Source: Argopecten irradians (Eukaryota; Mollusca; Bivalvia; Pectinida; Pectinidae). Taken from it: 64,000 bases of DNA. Under the pieces are notes generated by a model. It was not told the origin of the DNA. It saw only the letters and a list, made by a program, of their open reading frames with translations, and did no database searches. Location of the stretch: contig NC_091135.1 of NCBI RefSeq assembly GCF_041381155.1, positions 69,738,418-69,802,417 of the forward strand, given 5' to 3'. The stretch's first letter is position 1. Each line of letters begins with the position of its first letter. Made by a program: the position numbers and the translations under genes. Below are positions 12,498 through 23,749 of the stretch, piece by piece.

Positions 12498-15173
12498 TTA
12501 TACCGTAGCCGTAGTGTATTCGGAGATCGATGAAGCTAGCTTATCCCAGAACACGATTGTACCATGGACATCTCCCGTTGGGTACTCAATGTAAGAGTCA
12601 GTCTCGATCAAGTCAAGTAAAGGAAATGGTAACTCCCGGGCTGGAATGTCCTCAAAGAAAACCAATACAAGAATAGAGTCACCTCCCCTGGAATAGATAC
12701 TCTCCATCCGCGCCATGTTGAATTCAAACATACACCAGTATGAGTTAAGATAGTTTTTTGATAACATGATAACAGTTTTCCGACTTTGGTGAATAGCATT
12801 GGTAATGTTTTGTGCTATTTCGTTTCCTGGTACGAAGTCTCTCTGATGAAGACACAATCGTAACCCTTTATTACCCTCAAGATTCCTCAACAGCTCATTC
12901 CTTACAAACTTGAAATCATCTGAACTGTAGGATATGAAAGCATCATATTGATAGTCGTCCTCCTCCTCGGCGTGCACCACTGGTCTATAACCCTTATATC
13001 GGGTCTTCGCCATGTAGTAGAGGTACCGCAGTTTCCACCTGTAGCGGTAGATGATACCAGTAACGATGAGCGAAAATGAAAATATGATCAAAGACGAAAA
13101 AACTGCAATTATACCAATATAGCTGTCACATGATTTACCTAACTCTATTAACGTCCTGTCAGTAAACGATACTTCACTTCCATTTCTGAAGACACACTTA
13201 TACAAATGGAAGTCCTGAAATAAGTCTTCGTTGTCAGCGATCCATTTCAGAAATTCAAGTTGCTCACAGACACAGGACATAGTGTTACCTTTCAGGTTCA
13301 CAGTTAAATTGTCCCGTAAGCGATGTATCTGGTCTCGTTGTTCTGGTTGGATTGTTTTCAGTTGATTGAAGGTAAGGTCCAAAAATTTCAGATTATCCAT
13401 GTGTCCCAAATTTAGGCCGAACTCAACTAATGCGTTGTTGCTGAGATTTAGAAATTCAAGTCGATGTTGATTTTTCAAAACGGCATGGTGCAATGTTAAA
13501 ATATGATTGTTTGATAGATCAAGCTTCTTCAAACTTCTTAGATACTGAAATGTCTCTCCATTAAAATCAGTATTCAGTGTTAATCCAAGTAAATTGTTTC
13601 TAGCTCTCACAGTTTCGATGATGTTTTCGACCATTATAAAATCTTTCGACATGTATGTGCAGAAGTTATTTGACAAATCCACATATGTTAGGTGTGGTAA
13701 ATTCGATAATGGACCTTTCCATGAATGAAGTAAATTATTGCTTAGATCAATATATGTTAGGTTGTTGTCTCGAAAATGGATAGTACCAAGTTCAAAATCT
13801 ATCGCGTTGTGACTGTGATGCAATTCCTTTAATGCATATGGTAATTGGAATTTTGTTATTGTTTTACTGCTGTGGTGGATATTTAACATCGGATTTCTGT
13901 TACAGCTCAGTAACTCAGATGAATGTCCGAGGGATATGACGTCATACGATGCTGGCGGAGCTCGCCAGTCATTACAGTCACTACTTCCGGTTTCCTGATT
14001 ATGCGAGAATCCCTGATATTCCGCATGGATGACTTCTATATTTGGTAACGACGATACTAATTCTATATTGTACAGTCCAAATGATAATTTATTGTCTATA
14101 ACCGATATAAATGATAAAGAGGTCGGCAATTGTTTAACTGTGCCGATTTCAAGAATCGACAACCGGTTACTATCGATATATAAATGTGTTAAATTAGTCT
14201 TTACTAGATCCATTATATCCCTCCTGTGTAGTACCGTACCTGGACCAAAAGTACAATGTAAACGACTGATGTCGAGGTGACGAATGGCGGTATAGGGCAT
14301 ATCACTGGTCACGTTTTCTAGAACTCGAAAGGTCAAGCATTCGTTCTGCGAAATGTTCAGAAAATTTAAATTTTTCATAATACGAAATGTCCCGAGATCA
14401 ATTTGGCGAATGTTGCAGTGTGATATATCCAATTTTTCAATTACAGATATATTATTAAAGTAATTTGATTTCATTGCTCGTAGATGACAAATTCCTGAAC
14501 TCCCAGATAAATCAAGAATCTTTAAATGTTTTAGCTGCGAAAACCCTTCTTCAAATCCAACAAGGTCTACTCCATCTATAAGTAATTCTTCTAGGTTGGT
14601 TAAACTAGAAATACTTACAGGGAAATACAAATTCGGAAATGAATATTTCCTGTTATTTTGCTTTAGATTTAAGTATCTTAACTTTGAAAGTCCTTGAAAA
14701 ACTTCACTGGGATACATTGAGCGACTGTATTGCAAGTTGTTTTGGCTCAGATCTAAATATCGTAAGTGGCCCAAGTGCTTAAACGATGAATCAGCAATGG
14801 AACCTATTTCGTTATGCGACAAGTCCAAATATTTAAGTTTATAAGGAAGTTCTTGGTCCGAAAGATATTGAATGTGATTCCCCTGAAGATGTATAACAGA
14901 TACATCGTGTTGGAATCTCGGTATGTGTTGAAGTTTATAGTAGGAACAGTCAGCCACCAAACCTTGTGAAGAGTGATAACAACGACAGAGACACTGATCA
15001 CAACAATTATGGGACGTATTCTCAGTATCCAGGCCGAAGAGTTCCTCAGAGTAGATTTCCCCAGCAATGGTACTTCTTTCGATAGCTCGGCAATGTGTTA
15101 GGAAAATGGTGGACAGCGAAACGAACAGAAATACACCTGAAAAGAAGTAACTGTTCGTTTGTAAAGCATACAT
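12498..15173 (-). CDS. Toll-like receptor, single cysteine cluster type, complete
   Basis: An 891-residue type I membrane receptor for innate immune sensing. Residues 1-30 are a signal peptide (GVFLFVSLSTIFLTHCRA). A Cys cluster (CCDQCLCRCY) and a leucine-rich-repeat ectodomain with many LxxLDLSxN units follow. One LRR C-terminal cap (CVCEQLEFLKWI through GKSCDSY) ends at about 683, and a transmembrane helix spans about 685-709. A cytoplasmic TIR domain runs from about 743 to 885. The TIR boxes are intact: YDAFISY (box 1), RDFVPG with its proline (box 2) and FW (box 3). A single juxtamembrane cap marks the vertebrate-like sccTLR class. The coding sequence has no intron or frame break and should signal through MyD88-type adaptors; the ligand cannot be predicted. 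The start is the first Met before the signal peptide. Confidence 0.97.
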   Translation of the reverse strand: MYALQTNSYFFSGVFLFVSLSTIFLTHCRAIERSTIAGEIYSEELFGLDTENTSHNCCDQCLCRCYHSSQGLVADCSYYKLQHIPRFQHDVSVIHLQGNHIQYLSDQELPYKLKYLDLSHNEIGSIADSSFKHLGHLRYLDLSQNNLQYSRSMYPSEVFQGLSKLRYLNLKQNNRKYSFPNLYFPVSISSLTNLEELLIDGVDLVGFEEGFSQLKHLKILDLSGSSGICHLRAMKSNYFNNISVIEKLDISHCNIRQIDLGTFRIMKNLNFLNISQNECLTFRVLENVTSDMPYTAIRHLDISRLHCTFGPGTVLHRRDIMDLVKTNLTHLYIDSNRLSILEIGTVKQLPTSLSFISVIDNKLSFGLYNIELVSSLPNIEVIHAEYQGFSHNQETGSSDCNDWRAPPASYDVISLGHSSELLSCNRNPMLNIHHSSKTITKFQLPYALKELHHSHNAIDFELGTIHFRDNNLTYIDLSNNLLHSWKGPLSNLPHLTYVDLSNNFCTYMSKDFIMVENIIETVRARNNLLGLTLNTDFNGETFQYLRSLKKLDLSNNHILTLHHAVLKNQHRLEFLNLSNNALVEFGLNLGHMDNLKFLDLTFNQLKTIQPEQRDQIHRLRDNLTVNLKGNTMSCVCEQLEFLKWIADNEDLFQDFHLYKCVFRNGSEVSFTDRTLIELGKSCDSYIGIIAVFSSLIIFSFSLIVTGIIYRYRWKLRYLYYMAKTRYKGYRPVVHAEEEDDYQYDAFISYSSDDFKFVRNELLRNLEGNKGLRLCLHQRDFVPGNEIAQNITNAIHQSRKTVIMLSKNYLNSYWCMFEFNMARMESIYSRGGDSILVLVFFEDIPARELPFPLLDLIETDSYIEYPTGDVHGTIVFWDKLASSISEYTTATV

Positions 15174-15563
15174 CGGTTTATTTATGTTTCACAGACTAAT
15201 TTGTTCATTTGTTATTTTCATACAGTACACTAATGTAAAACTAAAAGCTAAAATATGCAGGAGAGAATGCTCAACCAGTGAACGTGTGTCCAAGAATATA
15301 TACCTACATTATATAAATAGACCATGTTAAGCTCGATAGACACACACAATTTGAAAGGCGGTCTAGCGTAGCAGATATGCTGTAGTAGTTGCTGTTAATT
15401 TGTTTATAATTTCGCCTTTAGATTCATCACTATCATTCGAAATAAGAAAAAAACAACCGTAGAAATTTGATTAATGAATATGCTATAATGTGCGTGATTA
15501 GTTTACAAACAATCTTGTTTTGAACCTTAACAGTAAATAAAAATAAATCTTAGGATAACTCAC

Positions 15564-15650
15564 CACATTGCATTCCTGCACAGTCCATACTGGTCATGAC
15601 CTGGAACATTGAAGGAGAGCACCATGCATTGATACGTGTGTACATCTATG
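15564..15650 (-). other. Possible 5' UTR exon of the Toll-like receptor gene
   Basis: About 390 bp upstream of the receptor start codon the minus strand has a strong donor, CAATGTG|GTGAGT. This could end a non-coding first exon, a common arrangement for TLR genes with an intronless CDS. The acceptor before the ATG (perhaps AAATTAG at about 15194) lacks a good pyrimidine tract. The upstream limit is a guess. Confidence 0.3.
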
Positions 15651-16090
15651 CACTAACTCATGAGAGGCACAAAACCACAGTATTGCAATGAACATTTATT
15701 TGCAGCCTTCCAATATAGGCAATTATGGATGGGGCATTAGGTTTTCACATATTCAAATTATAGTTAGTGGCATCCCTATCATGTCTGACCCATCGAGAAC
15801 GGACCAGCCTTTCAATTGTGGAAAATGGCCATACTGACAAAACAATCAATGGGAACGCTTCGAGGAACGATTCTTATAAGAATGTTTGTATTAAATTAAT
15901 CACCACATATCATACAACAATTGTATGTTGTTCATTCGATATGCAAAGACGGGTTGGATTTGACAGATTTTGTTACAAAACAAAATGAATATATGTAAAT
16001 GCCATTATTATTACCTTGAGCTGAAATTGGTGTTTAGACAAACCTTGTGGACAATTAACATAAACTTTTCGAATAAAATGACCTCTATCA
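15651..16090. other. Non-coding upstream region of the Toll-like receptor gene
   Basis: Likely holds the receptor promoter, but I see no convincing TATA box or binding site that I would single out. Short plus-strand frames here have no recognisable content. Confidence 0.3.
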
Positions 16091-16094
16091 TGTA

Positions 16095-16382
16095 TCATCG
16101 CACCTCGGACAGAAATGTCCCGAATGATTGGCAGAGAGACGTCACGTGGTGAGGGGGGTCAATGAATTTTATTATGGTGCAATATGACGGCTATCGCCCG
16201 TCGCTTCATAATTAAAACATGTTATCTTTAACTAGAAATATTCTTTTATTATTAGTTATACAGTCAGTTAATGACCACTATATAGCCATAGAGAGTCAGT
16301 AAGATTTATAGGGGCTTAAAGAGGATCACGTGCAGGCTCTCCTCCAATCATTTAGGGACATTTCTGTCCAAGGTGAGTAATA
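16095..16382. mobile_element. Short DNA transposon with terminal inverted repeats
   Basis: Terminal segments of about 55-60 bp are inverted copies. The left contains CGGACAGAAATGTCCCG, then AATGATTGG and CACGTGG. The right contains GATCACGTGC, CCAATCATT and GGGACATTTCTGTCC. The interior of about 165 bp has no coding capacity. This is a non-autonomous element of unknown superfamily, lying directly against a LINE remnant. Confidence 0.7.
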
Positions 16383-16588
16383 TGGTGGATATTATTTATT
16401 TTATCTTGGAATGTCCTATTTATGTAGATATTAGATCAAAACTGTTAAAAAAGAAATTTTGGTTTAGGCCTAATATGAATAAATTTATAGATCTCTTGAC
16501 TTCAGAAAATAGTAGCATTGTTAAAAATTTAGCTATTCAATATCATTTGATAATTGATATATTTGATGTGTGCATCCTTACGCTGATT

Positions 16589-16619
<31 letters not shown>

Positions 16620-16735
16620 GTGTACATCCTTTTTCCAGAAAAGTCTGTTTACCATTGTCATGTCTGTATTTGTTTTGCACAAAGGCTTTTAAGCCTATTT
16701 GCTAAATGAAATAAAGATATTATATATATAATTTA
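16383..16735 (+). mobile_element. LINE remnant, ORF2 C-terminal tail and 3' end
   Basis: The frame reads MVDIIYFILECPIYVDIRSK and FRPNMNKFIDLLTSENSS, the usual tail after the zinc-like motif of molluscan LINE ORF2. A (TA)n run at about 16590-16619 interrupts it. The 3' end reads AGGCTTTTAAGCCTATTTGC followed by AATGAAATAAAG and a TATA-rich tail, a typical LINE terminus. Confidence 0.7.
16590..16619. repeat. (AT)n microsatellite
   Basis: About 30 bp of alternating T and A inside the LINE remnant. Confidence 0.9.
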
Positions 16736-16760
16736 CCTGTTCATCATTTGGGTTGAATAG

Positions 16761-16912
16761 AGATTGCACAGTGTTTTGATTGCGTTAAAGGTGGTATGTA
16801 TGCAATGGGATACAGACATATTCAATGTAGCGCGTTAGCGCTTTACGTAGAATATGTCTGTATCCCATTGCGTCCATACCACCTTTAAATCAATTAAAAC
16901 ACTGTTCAATCT
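16761..16912. mobile_element. Foldback MITE, 152 bp
   Basis: The arms at 16761-16823 and 16850-16912 are inverted copies with few mismatches. The outer ends are AGATTG and CAATCT, and a perfect inner stretch of GGGATACAGACATATTC is mirrored by GAATATGTCTGTATCCC. The loop is a small GC-rich palindrome, TAGCGCGTTAGCGC. It has no coding capacity. The element follows the 3' tail of the adjacent LINE by about 25 bp. Confidence 0.85.
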
Positions 16913-18495
16913 TTATATTTACATAAATAAGTCTACTTTTACGTCAAATTAAAACGGTGGGGGTTGCTAAGTTTGGTAAGTACGGTAGTCAGGATGACCG
17001 AATATATAGTTCCGATTGTTGAATGTTATAGCTGCAGTTTGATTTGAAATATAACAATGACACCTATAAATTATTTTTTAAATCATGTTGTTTTTTTTTC
17101 CTTCAATTTGATAATGTATCAATAATGTTCATTTCGAATAAATAGTTAAGATAACCGAGGCGGAACGACTACCGGTATATCATCGTTGTCAGGGTAGTGA
17201 TGCGGTCCGAAGTGGAGCGAGCCGCCATATTTGATTTTCAACCGAGGAAAGTAACTGTGAAATAGCCTGTTGATCAAATGGTATAACCGTTGAGCTGCTG
17301 AATGTTTGTAATGTATGTATCGGTCTACGAACGCTATATAGACTAAATTCTTCATAGTCACGACTTTTGTTTTATTGTACGGATGATAGACAAGTGTTTG
17401 CATGGTGTGTGACTGACGTAACTATAGAATTCCTCGAACATTCCTGAGGAAAGCCCCCGGTTGTAGCCTCGACCAGCAATTCTTTTTGTTGTTTATTACC
17501 GTTACTATGCTTGAACACATAATCTGTTTTGATGTCAAATACATTTTAATTGGATCTAATAACAACTCTTTATTATTATTTTGAATCCGACAACGAGGAA
17601 ACTTTGTTTACACTTCATACCGTAGGCCAACCGAGTATGCTAATGACGAGCATGATATTGTCTGTGCCGCCTAAGGATCAGTCTTGAGACAAATAGACCG
17701 AAATCGTTTTTTAGATTATTATTAATTCAAAGCAAATCTGTCATCTGTGAAAAGGTTGATGTGAATTAAGTAATTTAAGTTTATTTAGATTATCATATGA
17801 CGCAAAATCTTACCGAAGCGTGAATAAGAAGTAGTCCGATCCTACTCTGGGTTTGTATTCATACGTCGTTGCATAGGGGCATATGTAAATATATTAACTT
17901 AATCAACCGTTCAATTACCAATTAACAGTTCAAACAGTGTTAAAGCCATTATGTGATAATAAACAAATGATGAGGTTCGAACAGGTCATCAAGCCTTTCG
18001 CAACAAAAAGGAATTTGTAAGTAATCAATCCGTCGGTATGATCGGGATTACTTTAAATGTTGGATTGATGTCACTTTTGTTTGTGATGCTTTACGGCCAG
18101 CCTGATGTCGTAATCGCTTTTGAGGTAGTCCTACTATTTACAAGTAATGTCGAATTATTGTAGCTCAAAAGACTTTTAGACAGATAATTGTTTCGTCTTT
18201 AGAGCTACAATCGGTGCCTATTACTGCTAATTAAGCAAAGACATGTTTGTACAAACCATTATTAAAACGTCTGTATGCATTTTATCTTACTTGTTTGATA
18301 TCACTTACCTACAAAGCAAATATACTGAACTGTATAAAATATCAAATTCACAGCGAGACATTATTTTTTCATATAGAAATATGATGGTCTTTTCGAATGA
18401 AAATTATACGGCAAGTCTACAAATTATGAATTTGACGTCTTAATAGTGGTAAAGCAGATATTTAGAATGGTCGTTATGTTTGTTTTTGATAAAGA
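16913..18495. other. Non-coding region, no gene recognised
   Basis: No exon could be supported. A short perfect hairpin lies at about 18158-18210: TGTAGCTC...AAAGAC pairs with GTCTTT...GAGCTACA. Its function is unknown. Confidence 0.4.
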
Positions 18496-18499
18496 CAAT

Positions 18500-18944
18500 A
18501 TGTATCGCTCACCTGGTTTGTAATGCCAAGTAATGTTCAGAATACAGGATCATGGTTTCTTTTCTGATGCAAGTTAAACTTTATGTCTATTTTCCCTATT
18601 TAGGCCCACACTTTCTGCTCCAGGAGGTATACAAACCCTGTTCCCCTACCTCCAACAATGTTGTTGGCTTGGTTACAATCCATACAGAACTCTATGACTA
18701 TAGTATCGATTTAAAGGATTTATCTCTATTTCTGCTATTAGGCTCCGCCCCTCCTGCCTCTGGGGGTGAGAAACAAAATTTATACAAAATCTGTTCCTCT
18801 TTCCCCCAAGAATATTTCTGGCCAAATTTGGTTAAAATCCATGCAGAAATATGACTTTAGCGATTTAAAGGAAATATTCGCAGAAGGACAGATGGACGGA
18901 CGACGGACGCCGCGCCATAACATAAGTCCGAAAGGTGAGCTAAA
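18500..18944 (+). mobile_element. SINE-like dispersed element, copy 1
   Basis: The element starts near CGCTCACCTGGTTTGTAATG and ends near GGACGCCGCGCCATAACATA followed by AGGTGAGC. A second, shorter copy lies at 25838-26163. Shared blocks include GAATACAGGATCAT, TTTCTGGCCAAATTTGGTTA and GACGGA repeats. The short inverted ends (GCTCACCT and AGGTGAGC) and the GACGGACG-rich 3' part match a family I recall as abundant in bivalves. It has no coding capacity. Confidence 0.75.
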
Positions 18945-19424
18945 ATCTAATAATTGGATACAAAATAGAACATCCAAAATACTAGAAAATATATATTACC
19001 TGTTAACTGTAACAAGCGACACTAGTTACAATGCTACTATATAAATGAAGCAGAAACCAAACAAATAAATATAATGCACATTGTCAAACACTACTTACAA
19101 ATGACAATCGAAGTGAACAGGTTCAGAAAAATTATCTGTAAAATCCTTCAAAATAATCTTCCTCTTTTAAAAACACTGCGCAGTTTAATTTCTTCCTCTT
19201 CAAAACATTACGCAATCTTAATAAAAAAAGCACACATACACACAATTTAATGAAAACACAGATATGGTATACATGTATAAATGTATGTAATTTCATGCCA
19301 AAGTTAACCTACACATGAAATATTACAAATGAACAGAAATGTAAAAAACATTATCCAAATTCTCATTTTAAGTAGGTCGCGAAGCACTGATCGACCTCGA
19401 TAGACACGCGGAACTCCTCGGGGT

Positions 19425-19700
19425 GTATTCCTTTGTATCCCCTATCAAAAAAGTATCCGGATACTTTTTTGCCCATCAAAATAGTATCCCCCCTATCAAA
19501 AAAGTATCCCCCATGACATCAATAGTGATTGCTATAATTTTAGTTAGCAGTAAATCAAATGGTCATAAAGATATACCAGGAGTCCCATTACATGTGCCAG
19601 GTACTTAATTACACCTGGTCAGGTATTGCCTAAGTACCTAATTTGTGGTGGGAGGGACAGGTACAGGTGTGTCTATATATAGGCACTGTCAGATAGTCAC
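19425..19700 (+). repeat. Repeat with 'tatcaaaaaagtatcc' motifs, left copy
   Basis: Several copies of TATCAAAAAAGTATCC and its inverse are packed into about 90 bp. After them comes a stretch rich in CAGGTA and CACCTG words. A diverged copy in opposite orientation lies at 29060-29350. Confidence 0.6.
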
Positions 19701-19786
19701 CTATGTAAGATATACTTTAGATATTTAACGTTTTTTCTGATCATTCCCCTATTTGTATCACAGTGGATTCATGGGAGTGAAATGTT

Positions 19787-22466
19787 ATGGGTACAGATTA
19801 CACTGATAAAAATAAGGTATGTACATGTATAAATATTAAATGGAAGGATGAAAATGCAGAGAGTTCTTTATCTAGGTTAGAGGAAAACAGCAGGCAGTTA
19901 TTACAAGCATGTGATATAAATACAGAAAATCAAGAATGTATAGACGAAAGTGTCAATAGATTTACTAATATGTTGAATGAACTGTTATTGCCTTTAAATT
20001 CGATTTCAAATAAACCAATGAAGGTCAAAAAATCTCGAGTGGAAGATAAACCATGGTTCAACGCAGTTTGTAAGAACAAATATATTGATTTAAATCTGAA
20101 GAAAATAAGAATAGTTTTATTGCCAAAAACGTATTTATAAAAAATAGAAGCTAAGTTAAAGCGCGAATATACATATCAACAAGGTGATATGATGGAATTT
20201 TTAAGAAAAAGTAATCCAAAGGTTTTTTACAGAAGATTTAGAAAAAGAAAGAATAAAGAAAATAGCATCCTTACTAATGAAGATTTTTTCAATTATTTTA
20301 GCAATCTGTCCTCAACGGCAGCAAATGAAAATGACACGGTGAGGGATTTTTTGAACAACTATGACGTTAACGTACCTAATAATATGTTTCATGAATTAGA
20401 TGAACAGATATCTGATAATGAAGTTCTAAAAGACATGAATAAATTAAACAACTCTAAGGCATGTGGACCAGACTTACTGATAAATGAGTATTTTATAAAG
20501 GGTAAAGAGGGACTTATGCCATGTCTCGTTGTTTTGTTTAATAATATTTTTAACTTTGGTTTTTATCCTAAAAGCTGGTCCTTAGGTAATATTATTCCTA
20601 TTTTTAAGAAAGGAGATAAAAATGATACAAATAATTACAGAGGAATTACTCTAGTAAGTTGCTTAGGCAAATTTTATACATCAATTCTTAATGAGCGTCT
20701 AATGAAATTTGATAGTGATTATTCTAAATTAAGTGACGCCCAGTTTGGTTTCAAAAAAACTTATCAACTATTGACGCAATTTTTGTTTTACAGGCACTGA
20801 AAAGTAAAAATTTTTTTTTAAAAAAAGGAAAAAAATATATTGTTGTTTCATTGATTAAAAAAAAGCTTTCGACTTTGTAGATAGACAAAATTTGTGGTAC
20901 AAACTTATTAAAGAAGGTATCGAAGGAAAATTGTTAGAGCTTTATATAAAGATGTAAAATGTTGTGTGAAATTTGATAAGAATATGTCTGAATTCTTCCA
21001 GTGTCAGAACGGTTTATTCCAAGGGGAAATAATGTCACCCCTCCTTTTTTCTTTATATGTTAATGATTGTGAAATTAATTTTTTAACAGAAGGATGTCCT
21101 TCTATAGAGTTACAAAATATTAACCTATTTTTAATGATGTATGCTGATGACATGGTGTTATTGTCTGAAACTCCCGAGGGATTACAAAAAATGCTAGATT
21201 CTCTTCTATTATATACAAATAAATGGAATCTTACTGTTAATACTTCTAAAACAAAGGTAATGGTTTTACGAAACGGAGGTAAATTAAAAAATGAAGATGC
21301 AAGGTTGTATGATGGAAATATTTTAGAAACGGTAGAGGAATTTAATTATCTGGGGGTTTTACTTAATTTCAATGGGAAATTTAGAAAAGCCCAACAAAAA
21401 ATTGCTGAACAGGAAAGAAAAGCTTTGTGTTCTATAACAGGAGTGTCTAAGAAAAACTATTTTAATGTTGAAACCAAACTTAATATTTTTGATACATATG
21501 TAAGTAGTATTTTTAATTATGGAGCTGAATTTTGGGGGTTTCATAAGGCTCCTGATATTGAAAAAAGTTCATTTAGGGTTTTGTAAACGATTATTGGACG
21601 TTAAAAAATCTACAGCAAATTTTATGGTATATCAAGAATTAGGGAGAATGCCTTTAGAAATTTGGATAAAATTAAAACAGACTGACAATTGTGTTTTGAA
21701 TGCCTGCTATCAGGAAATGTTAGAAAATGGGAGTGAATGGTCAGATGGAGTGAGAAATGAATTATTTAGGATAGGGGTAGGGTATTTGTGGCAGTTTGGG
21801 GATCTATATACAACTGACTATATAATAAATATTATAAAAGGTAAATTATGTGATATTTTTAAGCAGGAATGTAAAGAAAAAATTGATTCATCTTCTAAGT
21901 GTTCATTGTACAAGTTTGTTGGTCAAAATTTCTACTTACAACCTTATTTAACAAAACCAATTGGTGTCATGAATTTAAAAAGAAATAACAAAAATACGTT
22001 TGTCATCTCACAAATCAAATATTGAAACGGGAAGGTATAACAATTTAGAAAGGAATAAAAGAACATTCAGGTATTGTAATAGTGAGGACATTGAAGATGA
22101 ATTTCATTTTTTTTTAATGTGAATGCTATTTAACTTTAAGAAAGCGTTTTATTAAGAAATATTATTTCATTAGACCGAGTATGTATAAATGTATTCAACT
22201 TTTAGAAACAGAGAACAAAAAAATACATTAAATTATGTAATAGAATAAGAAATAACATGTTATAAGCTAAAATTAGCATAATCCCTCTACACTAGTCTTA
22301 TGTATACTTAAGAGGGTTGTTGTGTGTCAGTGTACATGTATGTATGGTAAGAGCGAGTGTGTGTTGCATGGATGCAAGTGTGTATTCTGTGTATTGTGTT
22401 TGTATAAATGTTTTGTTTCAAACCGAGGAGCCGAAAGGCTCAATGTAATAAAAGAATTGAATTGAA
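19787..22466 (+). mobile_element. LINE, nearly full ORF2 3' two-thirds, decayed
   Basis: A non-LTR retrotransposon with a broken ORF2. Pieces in order: the linker after the endonuclease (KSRVEDKPWFNAVCKNKY), the reverse transcriptase N-terminal half (NNSKACGPDLL, GNIIPIFKKGDKND, NNYRGITL, SDAQFGF), then QGEIMSPLLFSLYVND, the catalytic YADDMVLLSE and FNYLGVLLNFNGKF. The C-terminal region extends to about 22025. At least three frame breaks occur (near 20140, 20790-20960 and 21585), so the copy cannot be active. The 3' end has a small stem, GAGCCGAAAGGCTC, then AATAAAAGAATTGAATTGAA. The endonuclease is missing, so it is 5'-truncated. Confidence 0.93.
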
Positions 22467-22539
22467 CATAGATAATTAAAAGGGCTTCAAATTTATATAT
22501 AATCTATATACCAAATTGATAGGCTAGGTTCCTTCCTTT

Positions 22540-22775
22540 CCCCTGCTCTTGATCATGATGGGTAGAGCTAGTTACTGCTAGACGATGCCATGATAGGACC
22601 TATTAGGATCTAGAAGTCGTCTTCCAAATTAATAGATATATAGGTATAGCAGACGACTCCTCACTCTATGCTTTCTCTTCATACTTTGCTCTTCCTACTC
22701 CATTTCCTATCTTTTCGCGTCCCCAGAAACGATTACGTTACGGCACGTAAAACTCTTCAATTCAATTCATAGTCA
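22540..22775 (+). mobile_element. Probable LINE 3' UTR fragment
   Basis: The stretch ends CGTAAAACTCTTCAATTCAA, a terminus typical of another LINE family that ends in TTCAA-type repeats. No coding portion is left. The call rests on the tail alone. Confidence 0.4.
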
Positions 22776-23124
22776 CCTGTACACAGTGGTATTACCAATG
22801 TTTAATAGCTCATTACTTGTATACATATTTTCAATGCATATAAATTATGATTATTCAATCATTAAGACCTTTGTTATATAGAAACAAACACATTTATAAG
22901 CTTATATGTATATATGTACCAATTGATTGATGAAATTGATTTGGGATCTGGAAAAATAATAATTAAACTTGTCATATATACATGTATTTCAGATGACATA
23001 TTTACTAATTTGATGAATACAATGTATATCATTTTATAAGTGTAAATTGTATGTCAATTTTAATTCAACTTTATAAAAGGATATAATACACCTATGTATG
23101 CATACATGTATATAGGGGTCCAAG

Positions 23125-23672
23125 AAGTAATATCATCCAATCAAACGTAAGTCTGTTGGGTACGAATAACTTCAAATGGTAAATATGGGACAAGGAAGTA
23201 ATTCCAACCGTGTGGACAAAACAAAATTGTCAAATGTTCGAGACGATCTGCCCCTTTATCAAGACATACAAAGCGAACACGATTACATAATAGAATACGA
23301 ACAGTAATATCTATATAGTTGCATGATATGGATCTGCAAATAAAATCTACAGTTTTGTTGAAAACATCTCAGGGAGATACTTATATTATCAAAAAGGATG
23401 TGCGCGTCGACAAAAATTGTACAATATATCAGGATGGGGAGGTACAGTACATAGTTATAATTATAATGTCCATCAGAGGGAAAATTTATAAAATATCTAT
23501 AGATTGAAATATGGGACAAGGAAGTAATTCCAACCGTGTGGACAAAACAAAATTGTCAAATTTTCGAGGCGATCTGCCCCTTTATCAAGACATACAAAAC
23601 GAACACGATTACATAATAGGATACGAATAGTAATGCGGGACAAAGTAGACAAATATTAAACTATATAGCACA
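23125..23672 (-). repeat. Two inverted copies of the 8.3-kb dispersed repeat
   Basis: Reverse-orientation copies of the family at 8316-8750 occur at 23125-23312 and 23508-23672. The landmarks are CCAACCGTGTGGACAAAA and CGATCTGCCCCTTTATC. As at 8.3 kb, the copies come as a close pair, which suggests the pair is the unit that moves. Confidence 0.8.
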
Positions 23673-23749
23673 GTGGAACGCAATTAGATTGAAATAAATA
23701 TATATTCAAATACATGGTGGCTATATTTATATTAGTATTGCTATAGCTG

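Noticed and set aside
17146..17403. Minus-strand frame of 85 codons as a gene
   Set aside because: No domain, no splice sites, and a peptide composition that looks random.
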